Counted from the first letter of the stretch, positions 28,933-39,044 are shown. The stretch is DNA of 64,000 nucleotides from Candidatus Gastranaerophilales bacterium (GCA_944324905.1 CALUYB010000004.1:1-64000), one strand, 5' to 3'. Notes: a model not told the origin generated them from the sequence alone. Program-made: numbers and translations.

Positions 28933-29556
28933 ATGGAGTTTAAAAAAGGATATTTTATAACCTTTGAAGGTGCTGACGGCTGTGGAAAAACCACGCAAAT
29001 AGAGCTTTTAGACAAGTTTTTAAAAGAAAAAGGGCTAAAAACCCTTTTAACACTTGAGCCTGGGGCAACTGATTTAGGTAAAAATTTAAGACAAATACTT
29101 TTACATTACGAAAAACCAGTATCTGATGAAGCTGAAATGTTTATGTATCTTGCAGACAGAGCGCAACATGCTCAAATGGTTATAAAACCGGCGCTTGAAG
29201 ATAAAAAAATTGTTCTATGTGACAGATACACTGACTCTACAGTTGCTTATCAAGGCTATGGCAGAGAAGGGGACATTGAACAAATTAATATTTTAAATAA
29301 AATTGCAACAAAAGGATTAAAAAGTGATTTAACAATTTTATTTGATGTGGAAAGCGAAATTGCGCAAAGTCGCCTTGGGAAAACTAAAGACAGGCTGGAA
29401 TCTCAAGGCATGGAATTTCATAAAAAAGTACGCAACGGTTACCTTGAACTTGCAAAACAAGAGCCGCAAAGGTTTAAGGTTATTGACGCAAACAAATCAA
29501 TAAATGAAGTATGGCATGATGTTAAAAAAATTGTCGAGGAACTTTTAGGTTTATGA
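28933..29556 (+). CDS. tmk: Thymidylate kinase
   Basis: Phosphorylates dTMP to dTDP. Protein of 207 aa with a P-loop FEGADGCGKTTQ, the DR motif in CDRYTDSTVAYQGYGR, and a lid region LGKTKDRLESQGMEFHKKV. It starts with ATG about 11 nt after AGGGGA. The stop overlaps the next gene by 4 nt (ATGA), so a secreted TPR protein is translated from the same mRNA. Confidence 0.95.
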   Translation: MEFKKGYFITFEGADGCGKTTQIELLDKFLKEKGLKTLLTLEPGATDLGKNLRQILLHYEKPVSDEAEMFMYLADRAQHAQMVIKPALEDKKIVLCDRYTDSTVAYQGYGREGDIEQINILNKIATKGLKSDLTILFDVESEIAQSRLGKTKDRLESQGMEFHKKVRNGYLELAKQEPQRFKVIDANKSINEVWHDVKKIVEELLGL

Positions 29557-31265
29557 AAAAGCTTGTAATTACTTTTTTTATATTTTTCGCACTCATCTCA
29601 AAAGCTCAGTCTATAGAGCTTATGGACGGGATTAAACTTTTAAACTTAAATAAAGTAAATAAGGCATGCGAATTTTTTAAAAATTATACAGATAACAAAC
29701 CAAATGACCCAGATGGGCATTACTGGCTTGGTCTTTGCTACAAAAAAGCAGGGCAAAATGAACTAAGTGCTTACCATTTACAAAAATCTTTTGAGCTTTC
29801 TCAACTGATTGAAGACATTGATGTAGTTGAGCCTGTTGGTTTTAAAAATCAAAACGATTATCTTGACATTGCACAAATGTACCTTGAAAGCGGAGATTTT
29901 GACAAAGCTCACACATACACTGATATGACGCTAAAATTAAACCCTGACAGCGCTGATGCCTATACAATGAGAGCTAAAATTTACCTTGCCCAAAATGACA
30001 AAGACAACGCGCGAAAGGCGGCAATTAGAGCAATTCAGGCAGATAACAATCTGCTAAATTCAAGTCTTGCAAAAGAATTTGACATTGTTGAAGTTCCACC
30101 GCTTGATTTTGAATACTATAACTCAAAAGGTGTCGAGTACTACTACAGAGGCGAAATTCAAAATGCTGTAAGCTTTTTTGAAAAGTCACTTGATTTGAAT
30201 TTTAAAAATGTCGTCGCACTTAACAACCTTGCCCGAGCTTATATTAAAATGCAAGATTTCAACAAGGCAAAGTCAGCGCTTAAAAAGGCAAGAATTTTTA
30301 ACCCGAAATATTTTGAAACATACATGAATTTTGCACACATTGCAAAACTGGAAAGTACACAAAGTGATATAAGCGAATTTAGCAAAAAAAGATATTTAAA
30401 CGAACAAAAAAGCTACCTGAAACAAGCAATAAAAGCCAACCCTAACGATAAAAGAGCGTATTTAGAACTTGGCAATTATTATCTTGAACAAAAAAATTAT
30501 GAAAACGCTATTGAAAACTTTTCTACCGCGCTTGTTTACGATGATGAATACTACGAGGCGTATTTAGGGCTTGCAATAGCATATATTGAGCTGAACAACC
30601 CGCAAAAAGCCCTTTTGGCACTTAGAAACGCAGGTGCGCTCAACTCAAAATCAGATGAAATTTCATATTACCTTGCAAAAATGTGTATTCTGGATAATAG
30701 ATTTGACGAAGCAAAAGATTATCTGCTTGACGCTGTTTCAAAGTCTGACAACCCTGAATATTACCTTGAATTGGGCAAAATTTATTATTTTAAAAACGAT
30801 TATAAAAACGCTTTTGAAAACTTTCAAAAAGCAGTTTCTCAAGATGTGCGTTTAAAAAATATGTCACAGTTGTACAACTACCTTGGACTTTGCTATTACA
30901 AAAATAAAGACTTAAAAAAAGCACTTATTAATTTACAAAAGGCAGTTGAGCTTGAGCCTGACAATGTAATTTATATGTATAATCTTTCGCTTGTTTACAA
31001 AAGCACAAGACAAGATGATTTATATCAAAAGTTATACAATAAAATTTTGCGCTTTGAACCTAAAACAGCTCAAGACTACATTGATTTAAGCACAATTTAT
31101 TATGACAGAGGTCAAAGCGATATTGCAAAAACAATCCTTGATAATGGCATAAGAAAAATGCCTGAAATGAAAGTTCTCTACAGTGCAAAACTAAGACTGC
31201 TTGAAACTTTGGGCGACAAAGAAAACGCTAAAAAATTAAAAGAGCTTATGGATAAAATATTTTAA
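29553..31265 (+). CDS. Secreted TPR-repeat protein (570 aa)
   Basis: Signal peptide (MKKLVITFFIFFALISKAQS) followed by at least ten TPR motifs across almost the whole length, for example DGHYWLGLCYKKAGQNELSA, AYTMRAKIYLAQNDKDNARK, AYLELGNYYLEQKNYENAIE, YYLELGKIYYFKNDYKNAFE and LYNYLGLCYYKNKDLKKALI. It is probably a periplasmic scaffold for protein contacts; the function is unknown. It is coupled to tmk by an ATGA overlap, and its stop overlaps that of convergent manC by 4 nt. Confidence 0.85.
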   Translation: MKKLVITFFIFFALISKAQSIELMDGIKLLNLNKVNKACEFFKNYTDNKPNDPDGHYWLGLCYKKAGQNELSAYHLQKSFELSQLIEDIDVVEPVGFKNQNDYLDIAQMYLESGDFDKAHTYTDMTLKLNPDSADAYTMRAKIYLAQNDKDNARKAAIRAIQADNNLLNSSLAKEFDIVEVPPLDFEYYNSKGVEYYYRGEIQNAVSFFEKSLDLNFKNVVALNNLARAYIKMQDFNKAKSALKKARIFNPKYFETYMNFAHIAKLESTQSDISEFSKKRYLNEQKSYLKQAIKANPNDKRAYLELGNYYLEQKNYENAIENFSTALVYDDEYYEAYLGLAIAYIELNNPQKALLALRNAGALNSKSDEISYYLAKMCILDNRFDEAKDYLLDAVSKSDNPEYYLELGKIYYFKNDYKNAFENFQKAVSQDVRLKNMSQLYNYLGLCYYKNKDLKKALINLQKAVELEPDNVIYMYNLSLVYKSTRQDDLYQKLYNKILRFEPKTAQDYIDLSTIYYDRGQSDIAKTILDNGIRKMPEMKVLYSAKLRLLETLGDKENAKKLKELMDKIF

Positions 31266-32656
31266 GCTTTAACTCTGCCGTAAATGTCCTTGTAGCGGAT
31301 GATATCATCCTCTACAAGCTTGTCACCTTTTTGAACTTCTATTATTTTTAATTCTTCATCGTAAGGATTTGCAAGCGAGTGCTTAACTTTTACAGGTATA
31401 TCTATGCTCTGCCCGGGTTTTAGCATAAAAGTTTTGTCATCCAGCGTAACACGCGCAGTACCTGTTAAAACAACCCAGTGTTCAGAACGATGATTATGTG
31501 ATTGCAAGCTTAACTGACCTTTTTTGTATACACAAATTGTCTTTGTCAAATAACCTTCACCTTGATTTAATACGGTATAATAACCCCAAGGGCGATAAAC
31601 TGTTCTGTGAATTTTAAAAGTATCATCCTTAATTTCTTTTAATTTATCAAAAATCTTTTTAACGTCTTGAGCTTTATCTTTTTTGCACGCAAGTACAGCG
31701 TCTGATGTTTCAACTATAACAACATCTTCAAGCCCGACACCGGCTACAAGCCTATCAGAACCGTATAAAAGAGTGTTTTTACAGTCCGTTTCCATTATGT
31801 TACCGATTTTAACATTGCCGTTATCGTCTTTTTTATTTATATCATAAATTGCTTCCCAGCTGCCTAAATCATTCCAGTCTGATTGCAAAGGTATAAGGGC
31901 AATATTTTTAGCATGCTCCATAACCGCATAATCAACAGAAATAGAAGGCATTTGATTGAAAATCACATAAGGGATATTTTCATCTTTTGTAAAATCAAAT
32001 TTTTCAAAATTTTCGTAAATATCTTTTGCGTATTTTTTAAGGGCTTCAACAAAAGCTGACGCCTTGAACATAAAAATACCGCTGTTCCAGTAATAATTAC
32101 CATCTTTAAGATATTTCCTTGCGGTTTTTTCATCAGGCTTTTCTTTAAATTCTTCTACTTCATACCCCTCATCCAACTTTTTGCTAGTCTTTATATAGCC
32201 AAAACCAGTGTGAGGAAAATCTGGCTTAATACCAAAAGTTACAATATAACCTTGTTGTGCAAGTTTTTCTCCTTCCAATACGGTTTTTGAAAAAGCTTTC
32301 ACATCTTCAATTAAATGGTCAGATGGTACGACAATTACAACGTCATCTTTATCCTTATCAAGAATATATTTAACCGCAGCAGCAATGGCAGGTGCGGTAT
32401 TTTTTGCTGCAGGCTCACTTAGCACAATTGGATTTTGCGCAAGTGCATTTAGTTGGGTTTTAACATCAGTTGCATGCTTTTGATTTGTAATGCTTATAAT
32501 GTTTTTTTCATCAATTAAATCAAGAAGTCTTAAAAATGTCATTTCAAGCAAACTTTTTTTAGAGTTATTTAACCTTAAAAGCTGCTTTGGGTACAACTCA
32601 CGTGACAATGGCCATAGTCTTGAACCTGAACCGCCAGCTAAAATAATACCGTACAT
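31262..32656 (-). CDS. manC: Mannose-1-phosphate guanylyltransferase / mannose-6-phosphate isomerase
   Basis: Makes GDP-mannose from mannose-1-phosphate and GTP. Protein of 464 aa in the two-domain form: an N-terminal nucleotidyltransferase (GIILAGGSGSRLWPLSRELY, PKQLL, VVPSDH, GFGYI) and a C-terminal cupin phosphomannose isomerase domain (RPWGYYTVL, LSLQSHNHRSEHWVV). A Shine-Dalgarno-like GGGAG precedes the ATG. It supplies envelope polysaccharide precursors together with the phosphohexomutase at 44012, but lies outside any large polysaccharide cluster. Confidence 0.94.
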   Translation of the reverse strand: MYGIILAGGSGSRLWPLSRELYPKQLLRLNNSKKSLLEMTFLRLLDLIDEKNIISITNQKHATDVKTQLNALAQNPIVLSEPAAKNTAPAIAAAVKYILDKDKDDVVIVVPSDHLIEDVKAFSKTVLEGEKLAQQGYIVTFGIKPDFPHTGFGYIKTSKKLDEGYEVEEFKEKPDEKTARKYLKDGNYYWNSGIFMFKASAFVEALKKYAKDIYENFEKFDFTKDENIPYVIFNQMPSISVDYAVMEHAKNIALIPLQSDWNDLGSWEAIYDINKKDDNGNVKIGNIMETDCKNTLLYGSDRLVAGVGLEDVVIVETSDAVLACKKDKAQDVKKIFDKLKEIKDDTFKIHRTVYRPWGYYTVLNQGEGYLTKTICVYKKGQLSLQSHNHRSEHWVVLTGTARVTLDDKTFMLKPGQSIDIPVKVKHSLANPYDEELKIIEVQKGDKLVEDDIIRYKDIYGRVKA

Positions 32657-32704
32657 TTTTCACTCCCTGCAAACTGTCTTTATTGATTATACAACAAATT
32701 GAGC

Positions 32705-33526
32705 CTATTTGCCAACAAGATATTTTTCTAAAGATTCTTCCCAATTTGGCAAAACATTATCATTATTTAAAACACAGTAATGCGGTCTTTTTGCAGGACG
32801 TGGAAAATCGCTCTCAACAATAGCGTTTACGCTTACATCGCGTTTTTTAATTTCAAAAATTTTCTTTGTAAAATCAGCCCAACCTGCCTGACCTGATGAG
32901 CATAAGTGATAAGTGCCATAAGGTTTATTTTCTTTCATTATGCTAATTATTTGCTCGCACAAATCTTTTGTCCAAGTGGGACAGCCTATTTGATCATCTA
33001 CAACGCTTATTTCACGCCTTAACATAGAAAAAGTGAGCATCGCATCGACATAATTTTTTGAACCTTTGCCATATAGCCAGCCAGTTCTTATTATGTAATA
33101 TTTTTTGCAAGTTTTTAAAATTTCTTCTTCACCCTTTAGTTTTGATAAACCATAAACATTTAAGGGATTTACATGGTCTGATGTTTTATAGGGAGAGTCT
33201 TTTTTACCGTCAAAAACGTTATCCGTACTTACATATAAAATAGGAACATCAAGCTTCTTTGCAATTTTTGCAAGATTTTTTGTGCCTATATGATTAACCT
33301 TAAAAGCCTCTTGTTTATGGGTTTCAGCTAAATCAATATTGGTGTACGCTGCAAGGTGGATAATAAAATCAAGACTAACTTTATTTATAATTTCATTAAC
33401 CATTTTTGTATTTGTTATGTCAAAAATTTTGCTGTTAGTAGCCCAAAAAAGCCAACCTTCGCGCTCTAACATCGGACATAACTCTTGTCCTAGACTTCCT
33501 GTTGCACCTGTAACCAATATTTTCAT
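32705..33526 (-). CDS. rfbD: dTDP-4-dehydrorhamnose reductase
   Basis: Last step of dTDP-L-rhamnose synthesis. Protein of 273 aa, an extended SDR with GATGSLGQELCPM as dinucleotide motif, IIHLAAYTNIDLAE, and catalytic YGLSKLKGE (YxxxK). The typical RmlD sequence VDDQIGCPTWTKDL is present. Genes rfbA, rfbB and rfbC are not nearby, so the pathway is split in this genome. CAGGA precedes the ATG. It lies upstream of manC on the same strand with a 48-bp gap and may share its transcript. Confidence 0.9.
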   Translation of the reverse strand: MKILVTGATGSLGQELCPMLEREGWLFWATNSKIFDITNTKMVNEIINKVSLDFIIHLAAYTNIDLAETHKQEAFKVNHIGTKNLAKIAKKLDVPILYVSTDNVFDGKKDSPYKTSDHVNPLNVYGLSKLKGEEEILKTCKKYYIIRTGWLYGKGSKNYVDAMLTFSMLRREISVVDDQIGCPTWTKDLCEQIISIMKENKPYGTYHLCSSGQAGWADFTKKIFEIKKRDVSVNAIVESDFPRPAKRPHYCVLNNDNVLPNWEESLEKYLVGK

Positions 33527-33610
33527 AAATAATTCCTGTATTTTCTAAACTTGGGGGAAATTACTCGTATAAATCATCCTTTAAACCATTTATATATCAG
33601 ATAATTATGT

Positions 33611-33616
33611 TAAAAT
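33611..33616 (+). promoter_or_regulatory. -10 box of SBP lipoprotein gene (candidate leaderless)
   Basis: TAAAAT ends 7 nt before the ATG at 33624; no Shine-Dalgarno sequence and a weak -35. Confidence 0.45.
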
Positions 33617-33623
33617 CAATATA

Positions 33624-35471
33624 ATGAAAAGAATTGTATACATAATTTTAATATTACTTTTTGCAGCACTTATATTAAAAGGCTGTCTAAAAAAAGATTT
33701 AGGCTATGACAGCGATGTTTATTTAGGAGATATAAGACCGCTTGAAGTTATAACTTATGATTTTGAAAAACCAAAAAATGTAACAATAAATGGTGTTGAC
33801 TACCTTCAAGCAAGGGGGGATGTTGGAAAATTTGGCGGAGAAATTATATCTTCAACCATTGGCGAAGGCCCAAAAACTTTTAATCCGTTTAACGCAAATG
33901 ACAACACATCTGCGCAATTAGCAGGAATTATGTACGATGGGCTTCTTACAACAGACCCTTACGATGGCTCGATTATTCCAAAATTAGCAAAAAACATTGA
34001 AATTTTGCCCGATAAAAAAACATACATTGTACATCTGCGCCATGGAATAAGGTGGTCTGACGGGAAAGAAATAACTGCAGATGACGTTGTTTACACTTAT
34101 GGAACAATAATATTTGGCGGCTTTGGCGATACAGCAACAAGAGATTCGCTCTACATTGATGGCAAATTACCAACTGTAGAAAAAATTGACAAATATACGG
34201 TTAAATTTACAACACCCAAGCCTTTTGCACCGTTTTTAAGAATGTTAACCACGCCTATTGCACCAAAACATGTGTTTAAAATTGCGACAGACAAAGGTAA
34301 AAATTACTTTAGGAGCTATTTAAGCACAAACGCTAAACCAAGCGACTTTGTGACATCAGGAGCATTTAAAATAGCAGAATATGTACCTGCGCAAAGGGTG
34401 ATTTACAAAAGAAATCCAAATTATTACATGGTAGATAAAAAAGGGCAAAAACTACCTTATCTAGACAAATATGTAATTTTAATAGTGGGCGATTTAAACA
34501 ACGACACACTAAAATTTGAAGGTCTTGAAACAGATGTTGTAAACCTGCAAGGGTCAATGGTCGCACGCTACAGGGAACTTGAAAAACACAGTGATTTTAC
34601 TTTGTACAACTTAGGCCCTACGACAAGCACTACTTTTGTTGTTTTTAATATGAACACAAGAAAAAATAAAGACGGTAAATATTACGTTAACCCAATTAAG
34701 CAAAAATGGTTTAATGACCCGAATTTCAGAAGTGCGGTTGATTGGGCAATTGACAGGGAAAATCTTGTTCTAAATGTGCTCTCTGGTGTCGGTGAACCGC
34801 TATACACCGCAGAATCAATCTCCAGCATATTTTTAAATGAAGAAATAGCAAAAGGACACAAACAAGATATTAATTACGCAAAAGAACTTTTGAAAAAATC
34901 TGGATTTTATTTAAAAGACAACAAATTATATGATAAATCAGGCAACAGAGTAGAATTTGAACTTTTAACAAATGCGGGTAACACTCAAAGAGAGGCAACA
35001 GGGGTTAGTATAAAAGAAGATTTGCAACAGTTGGGCATGAAAGTAAATTTTAAACCTGTTGAATTTAATTCACTTGTTGCAAAGCTTTCAAACACTTATG
35101 ATTGGGACGCTATTCTAATTGCACTTACGGGAAATCCGCTTGAACCACATTCAGGGCATAATGTCTGGACATCCGACGGTGCGCTGCACTTATTTAACCA
35201 ACGAAGCGAAGAAGATTTAAAAAGCTCAGATAAAATATTGCCTTTTGAAAAAGAACTTGATAAAATTTTCAAACAAGCATCACTTGAATTGGATTTTGAA
35301 AAAAGGAAAGAACTCTATAATAAATACCAGCAAATTGTAGCTCATCAAAACCCTGTAATATATTTATACAGTCCTGCAAATATTATCGCAATAAGGAAAA
35401 AATTCAAAAATATTTATCCAACGGAATTAGGTGGTACATTACATAATATAGAAGAAATCTACATTGATTGA
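33624..35471 (+). CDS. ABC transporter peptide-binding lipoprotein (SBP_bac_5)
   Basis: Extracytoplasmic solute-binding protein of 615 aa. A lipobox LKGC with Cys21 after a hydrophobic stretch marks a lipoprotein. The family-5 fold is evident: PKTFNPFNANDNTSAQLAGI, MYDGLLTTDPYDGSIIPKLA, YIVHLRHGIRWSDGKEITAD, and DPNFRSAVDWAIDRENLV near the middle. Ligands are usually oligopeptides. No permease or ATPase gene is adjacent, so its transporter partners are elsewhere. The downstream SIMPL gene starts 10 nt after its stop. Confidence 0.9.
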   Translation: MKRIVYIILILLFAALILKGCLKKDLGYDSDVYLGDIRPLEVITYDFEKPKNVTINGVDYLQARGDVGKFGGEIISSTIGEGPKTFNPFNANDNTSAQLAGIMYDGLLTTDPYDGSIIPKLAKNIEILPDKKTYIVHLRHGIRWSDGKEITADDVVYTYGTIIFGGFGDTATRDSLYIDGKLPTVEKIDKYTVKFTTPKPFAPFLRMLTTPIAPKHVFKIATDKGKNYFRSYLSTNAKPSDFVTSGAFKIAEYVPAQRVIYKRNPNYYMVDKKGQKLPYLDKYVILIVGDLNNDTLKFEGLETDVVNLQGSMVARYRELEKHSDFTLYNLGPTTSTTFVVFNMNTRKNKDGKYYVNPIKQKWFNDPNFRSAVDWAIDRENLVLNVLSGVGEPLYTAESISSIFLNEEIAKGHKQDINYAKELLKKSGFYLKDNKLYDKSGNRVEFELLTNAGNTQREATGVSIKEDLQQLGMKVNFKPVEFNSLVAKLSNTYDWDAILIALTGNPLEPHSGHNVWTSDGALHLFNQRSEEDLKSSDKILPFEKELDKIFKQASLELDFEKRKELYNKYQQIVAHQNPVIYLYSPANIIAIRKKFKNIYPTELGGTLHNIEEIYID

Positions 35472-35481
35472 GGAGAAAAAG

Positions 35482-36207
35482 ATGATTGAAAAACTTGCAA
35501 AAATTCAAGTTGTTATGCTAGGGCTAATTTTAGGTCTATGTCTTATTATTGGCGCATCAGTATTATCAGGTAATTTTAAGAAAAACGAAATTACAGTAAC
35601 AGGTTCAGCTTATGAAATTGTAAAATCAGACAGTGCAAGCTGGAAAGTACAAGTATCAACAAAAGCGCCGACTTCAGTTGAAGCATACAACAAACTTATA
35701 GCTCAAGTACCCACTGTAGTTGATTTCCTAATAAAATCAGGCATCAAAAAAGAACAAATCTCTTATCTTGGTATAAATAACTACCCAACTTATAAAAGGG
35801 ATGCAAAAGGCAACTATACTCAAGATATAGCCTTTTACAACTATGACCAGACATTAAAAATCGTTTCGGACAATCCCGAACTTATTAACAAAGTCTACCT
35901 TCAAATTCCATCTTTAATTCAAAAAGGGATAACTATTCAAGCATATCCACCTGAATATTACTATAGCGATTTAAACAAGAAAAAAGCAGAATTACTAAAA
36001 GCTGCAACAGCAGATGCTAAAGTTCGCGCTGAAGGTATGCTAAAGGCGACAAACAATAGGGTTGGTAAAATTTCATCGGTTAAAATGGGTGTTATGCAAA
36101 TAACCCCCGCTGATTCTAACGAAGTTTCAGATTGGGGAATAAACGATTCAAGCACAATTGATAAAAAAATAACCGCAGTTGCAAATGTTGTATTTTCGGT
36201 TAAATAG
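35482..36207 (+). CDS. SIMPL (DUF541) domain membrane-anchored protein
   Basis: About 241 aa. An N-terminal hydrophobic segment (VVMLGLILGLCLIIGASVL) acts as anchor or signal, then a SIMPL domain: ITVTGSAYEIVKSDSASWKV, AQVPTVVDFLIKSGIKKEQI, YDQTLKIVSDNPELINKVYL and ADAKVRAEGMLKATNNRVGK. The ATG at 35482 is chosen because GAGGAG lies 6 nt before it; the frame reaches a TTG at 35464. It is more like the ordinary YggE/DUF541 form than the protein at 1602. It sits in a run with the peptide-binding lipoprotein and gloA. Confidence 0.83.
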   Translation: MIEKLAKIQVVMLGLILGLCLIIGASVLSGNFKKNEITVTGSAYEIVKSDSASWKVQVSTKAPTSVEAYNKLIAQVPTVVDFLIKSGIKKEQISYLGINNYPTYKRDAKGNYTQDIAFYNYDQTLKIVSDNPELINKVYLQIPSLIQKGITIQAYPPEYYYSDLNKKKAELLKAATADAKVRAEGMLKATNNRVGKISSVKMGVMQITPADSNEVSDWGINDSSTIDKKITAVANVVFSVK

Positions 36208-36215
36208 GAGGGGGC

Positions 36216-36623
36216 ATGAAATATCTGCATTCAATGATAAGAGTAAATGATATTGAAAAATCACTAAAATTTTATAGCGAACTTCTGGGACAAAAGCTGC
36301 AAAGCAAAAAAGATTTAGACGACTGCACACTGTATTTTTTAGCTGAATACGAAGGTGCGCCTGAAATCGAACTTACCGATAACTGGGAAAAACCCGACGA
36401 ACCATACAAAAACGGTGAGACATTCGGTCATTTTGCATTTAGCTGCGATGATATGGATGCTTTTGTTAAAAAAGCAACAGATTTAGGCGTAGAGTTACTC
36501 TACGGAAGCCCTTTTAACCTTGATTTAAAAAAAGAAGACGGAACCGTTGAAGTAAAAAGAATATCCTTTGTAAAAGACCCTGACGGCAATGAGATAGAAA
36601 TAATTTACAAAGGTAAAGAATAA
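36216..36623 (+). CDS. gloA: Glyoxalase I (lactoylglutathione lyase)
   Basis: VOC-superfamily enzyme of 135 aa that detoxifies methylglyoxal as a hemithioacetal. The four metal ligands can be placed as H5, E52 (IELTDN), H72 (GHFAF) and E128 (GNEIEII), the same spacing pattern as E. coli GloA. Other family features are the opening HSMIRVNDIEKSLKFY and the closing VKDPDGNEIE. AGGAGGGGG precedes the ATG. It is last in the run with the SIMPL gene (8-nt gap) and ends at a strong hairpin. Confidence 0.9.
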   Translation: MKYLHSMIRVNDIEKSLKFYSELLGQKLQSKKDLDDCTLYFLAEYEGAPEIELTDNWEKPDEPYKNGETFGHFAFSCDDMDAFVKKATDLGVELLYGSPFNLDLKKEDGTVEVKRISFVKDPDGNEIEIIYKGKE

Positions 36624-36628
36624 TCAAA

Positions 36629-36664
36629 AAAATAAAACCTCTTAAAAATAAGAGGTTTTATTTT
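36629..36664. terminator. Bidirectional terminator between gloA and the 287-aa gene
   Basis: A 15-bp perfect stem (36629-36643 with 36650-36664; core AAAACCTCTT / AAGAGGTTTT) with a 6-nt loop and A/T runs on both sides. It can end both convergent genes. Confidence 0.9.
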
Positions 36665-36674
36665 ATGCAAATGT

Positions 36675-37538
36675 TTAGTTTTCGTATGCAAACCAAACAA
36701 ACTCGTCATGAAGTTTTTGGAATGCCTCATCTACATTGTCAAGTCTGGCATCTACATATTTAAAGTCTTTTCCGTATGTCGGACCAAAGTATACAGGAAC
36801 AAGGTGTTTTAAGGATTTTTCAGAATCACTGTTGTTATCTCTTTCAATAGAGACATAATAATCGCCTTCGGTGAAGTGTGAGCATGAGAAATTTTTGTAA
36901 GTAAGAGACATTCTATATACACCACCAGGCAAATCGTTTTGAAATCTTTGAGCTGTCTGATTAAAATTATTAATTAAGCAATTTTTTATTTCTTCTTTAT
37001 TCGTGTAACCTTTATTTGCAATTGAATATATTCTTGCTGCCGATTCATATTGATTAATTCTGATGTTTGGCGACTGTATGAGTTTATCTGCGATATCATA
37101 CACTTCTTTTTTAACTTCTTTGTCATCTCTATGCAATATTTTTTCAATTATTTCATCAGCTTTCTCGTTTTTAACATCAAAAGAATCATCTAATACTTTT
37201 TGTGTTACATCTTCAAAACCGTCTTCCCATATTTCTTGAGGAGTTGTATTTTTTCTTAAATCAAATTCTTTAGAAACCGTTTGATTTTCTCCCTCAACCT
37301 GAATTTTACCTATACCTTGCCAACCAACTATTTCATGGCTTGGCGTATATGTAAAAGAAACTTTTGCAACTTTGTCAGGGCCTTTTTCAAATCTGTCTTT
37401 TAAAGTATTAATATTACCCCAAATAGCTTCTCTTGTGTGCGGAGGGCACTTATCTACTTCAGATTGGGTTCTTTTATAATCAATTCTTGCAACTCCCGTA
37501 AATGAATTTGCAGGATTTATCGATTTAATTAACATCAT
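36675..37538 (-). CDS. Hypothetical protein (287 aa)
   Basis: I do not recognise the family. The protein begins MMLIKSINPANSFTGVARID and is soluble, charged and without a signal peptide. Visible segments are a beta-rich part (AKVSFTYTPSHEIVGWQGIG), a central helical part with many Glu/Lys (ADEIIEKILHRDDKEVKKEV) and a C-terminal part rich in Tyr/Phe (YRMSLTYKNFSCSHFTEGDY). AGGAAAGGAAG precedes the ATG. It has a shared terminator downstream and lies before tuf in the opposite order of transcription. It is probably a real, lineage-specific gene. Confidence 0.65.
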   Translation of the reverse strand: MMLIKSINPANSFTGVARIDYKRTQSEVDKCPPHTREAIWGNINTLKDRFEKGPDKVAKVSFTYTPSHEIVGWQGIGKIQVEGENQTVSKEFDLRKNTTPQEIWEDGFEDVTQKVLDDSFDVKNEKADEIIEKILHRDDKEVKKEVYDIADKLIQSPNIRINQYESAARIYSIANKGYTNKEEIKNCLINNFNQTAQRFQNDLPGGVYRMSLTYKNFSCSHFTEGDYYVSIERDNNSDSEKSLKHLVPVYFGPTYGKDFKYVDARLDNVDEAFQKLHDEFVWFAYEN

Positions 37539-37641
37539 ACTTCCTTTCCTTATCTAAACATACAGGAATAAAACTCAAAAAAATATTTTTTGAACATAAA
37601 AAAACAAACTTAAAAAAAATTTACACTAACTGACAAATACA

Positions 37642-37675
37642 AAAAACTCCGAGAACATAAGCTCTCGGAGTTTAA
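37642..37675 (-). terminator. Terminator of the tRNA-tuf operon
   Basis: AAACTCCGAGA (37644-37654) pairs perfectly with TCTCGGAGTTT (37663-37673). On the minus strand it is followed by a T run (plus-strand A run). Confidence 0.9.
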
Positions 37676-37696
37676 TTTTATATTGCAATAAAATTA

Positions 37697-38905
37697 TTAT
37701 TCAATAATTTTATCTACAACGCCGGCACCAACTGTTCTGCCGCCTTCACGGATTGCAAATCTCATACCTTCTTCGATAGCAACCGGAGCAATAAGTTCAA
37801 CTTCCATTACAACGTTGTCACCAGGCATAACCATTTCGCCGTCGAATTTAATTGAACCGGTTACGTCAGTTGTTCTGATATAGAACTGAGGACGGTATCC
37901 TGGGAAGAATGGAGTATGACGTCCACCTTCATCTTTTGTTAGTACGTAAACGTTAGCTGTAAATTTTGTGTGAGGGTGAATTGTACCAGGTTTAGCAAGT
38001 ACTTGACCACGTTGAATATCTTTTTTATCGATACCACGAAGTAATGCACCAATGTTATCACCAGCTTGACCTTGATCAAGAAGTTTTCTAAACATTTCTA
38101 CACCTGTTACAGTTGATTTTTTAGTTTCGCCGAAACCAACGATTTCAACTTCATCACCAACTTTAACAACGCCACGTTCAACTCTACCTGTAGCAACTGT
38201 ACCACGACCTGTGATAGAGAATACGTCTTCAACAGGCATTAGGAATGGCTTGTCTAAATCACGTTCAGGAGTGGGAATGTAGCTGTCGATAGCATCCATA
38301 AGTTCCCAAATTTTATCAACCCATTTATCTTGACCACGTGCTATTGAAGGATTAGCTTGAACAGCTTCTAAAGCTTTTAGAGCTGAACCTCTGATGAACG
38401 GGATGTTATCGCCGTCAAATTCGTAAGAAGATAACATTTCACGAACTTCCATTTCAACAAGGTCAAGAAGTTCTTCATCATCAACCATATCGCATTTGTT
38501 CATAAATACAACCAAACGAGGAACACCAACTTGGCGAGCAAGAAGGATGTGTTCACGAGTTTGAGGCATAGCACCGTCAGTTGCTGCAACTACAAGAATT
38601 GCACCATCCATTTGAGCTGCACCTGTAATCATGTTTTTAACATAGTCAGCGTGGCCGGGGCAGTCAACGTGCGCATAGTGTCTAGCATCTGTTTCATACT
38701 CAACGTGAGCTGTTGAAATAGTAATACCACGTGCTTTTTCTTCAGGAGCTGCGTCAATTTCGTCGAATTTTTTAGCTTCAGCTTTACCTGCAGCAGCCAT
38801 ACAACCTGTAATCGCAGCTGTCAACGTTGTTTTACCGTGGTCAACGTGACCAACAGTACCGACGTTAACGTGCGGCTTGGTTCTTTCAAATTTTTCTCTA
38901 GCCAT
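37697..38905 (-). CDS. tuf: Translation elongation factor EF-Tu
   Basis: Carries aminoacyl-tRNA to the ribosome with GTP. Protein of 402 aa. G1 GHVDHGKTT, the switch region with [15 protein letters not shown]3 [13 protein letters not shown]4 NKCDM and G5 SALKALE are all present. The C-terminal domains carry [16 protein letters not shown] and [22 protein letters not shown] precedes the ATG. It is the last gene after three tRNAs on the same strand, the same kind of arrangement as the E. coli thrU-tyrU-glyT-thrT-tufB operon. It ends at a perfect hairpin terminator. Confidence 0.98.
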   Translation of the reverse strand: MAREKFERTKPHVNVGTVGHVDHGKTTLTAAITGCMAAAGKAEAKKFDEIDAAPEEKARGITISTAHVEYETDARHYAHVDCPGHADYVKNMITGAAQMDGAILVVAATDGAMPQTREHILLARQVGVPRLVVFMNKCDMVDDEELLDLVEMEVREMLSSYEFDGDNIPFIRGSALKALEAVQANPSIARGQDKWVDKIWELMDAIDSYIPTPERDLDKPFLMPVEDVFSITGRGTVATGRVERGVVKVGDEVEIVGFGETKKSTVTGVEMFRKLLDQGQAGDNIGALLRGIDKKDIQRGQVLAKPGTIHPHTKFTANVYVLTKDEGGRHTPFFPGYRPQFYIRTTDVTGSIKFDGEMVMPGDNVVMEVELIAPVAIEEGMRFAIREGGRTVGAGVVDKIIE

Positions 38906-38957
38906 AAGATAGATTCTCCTTTTTACGATTTATTTTTTGGTTTATTTATTTTTAAAA

Positions 38958-39030
<73 letters not shown>

Positions 39031-39044
<14 letters not shown>

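Noticed and set aside
31262-33526. O-antigen or capsule gene cluster
   Set aside because: Only manC and rfbD are adjacent; the other sugar genes (GT2, phosphohexomutase, GT39) are scattered among housekeeping genes, and no wzx/wzy is seen.
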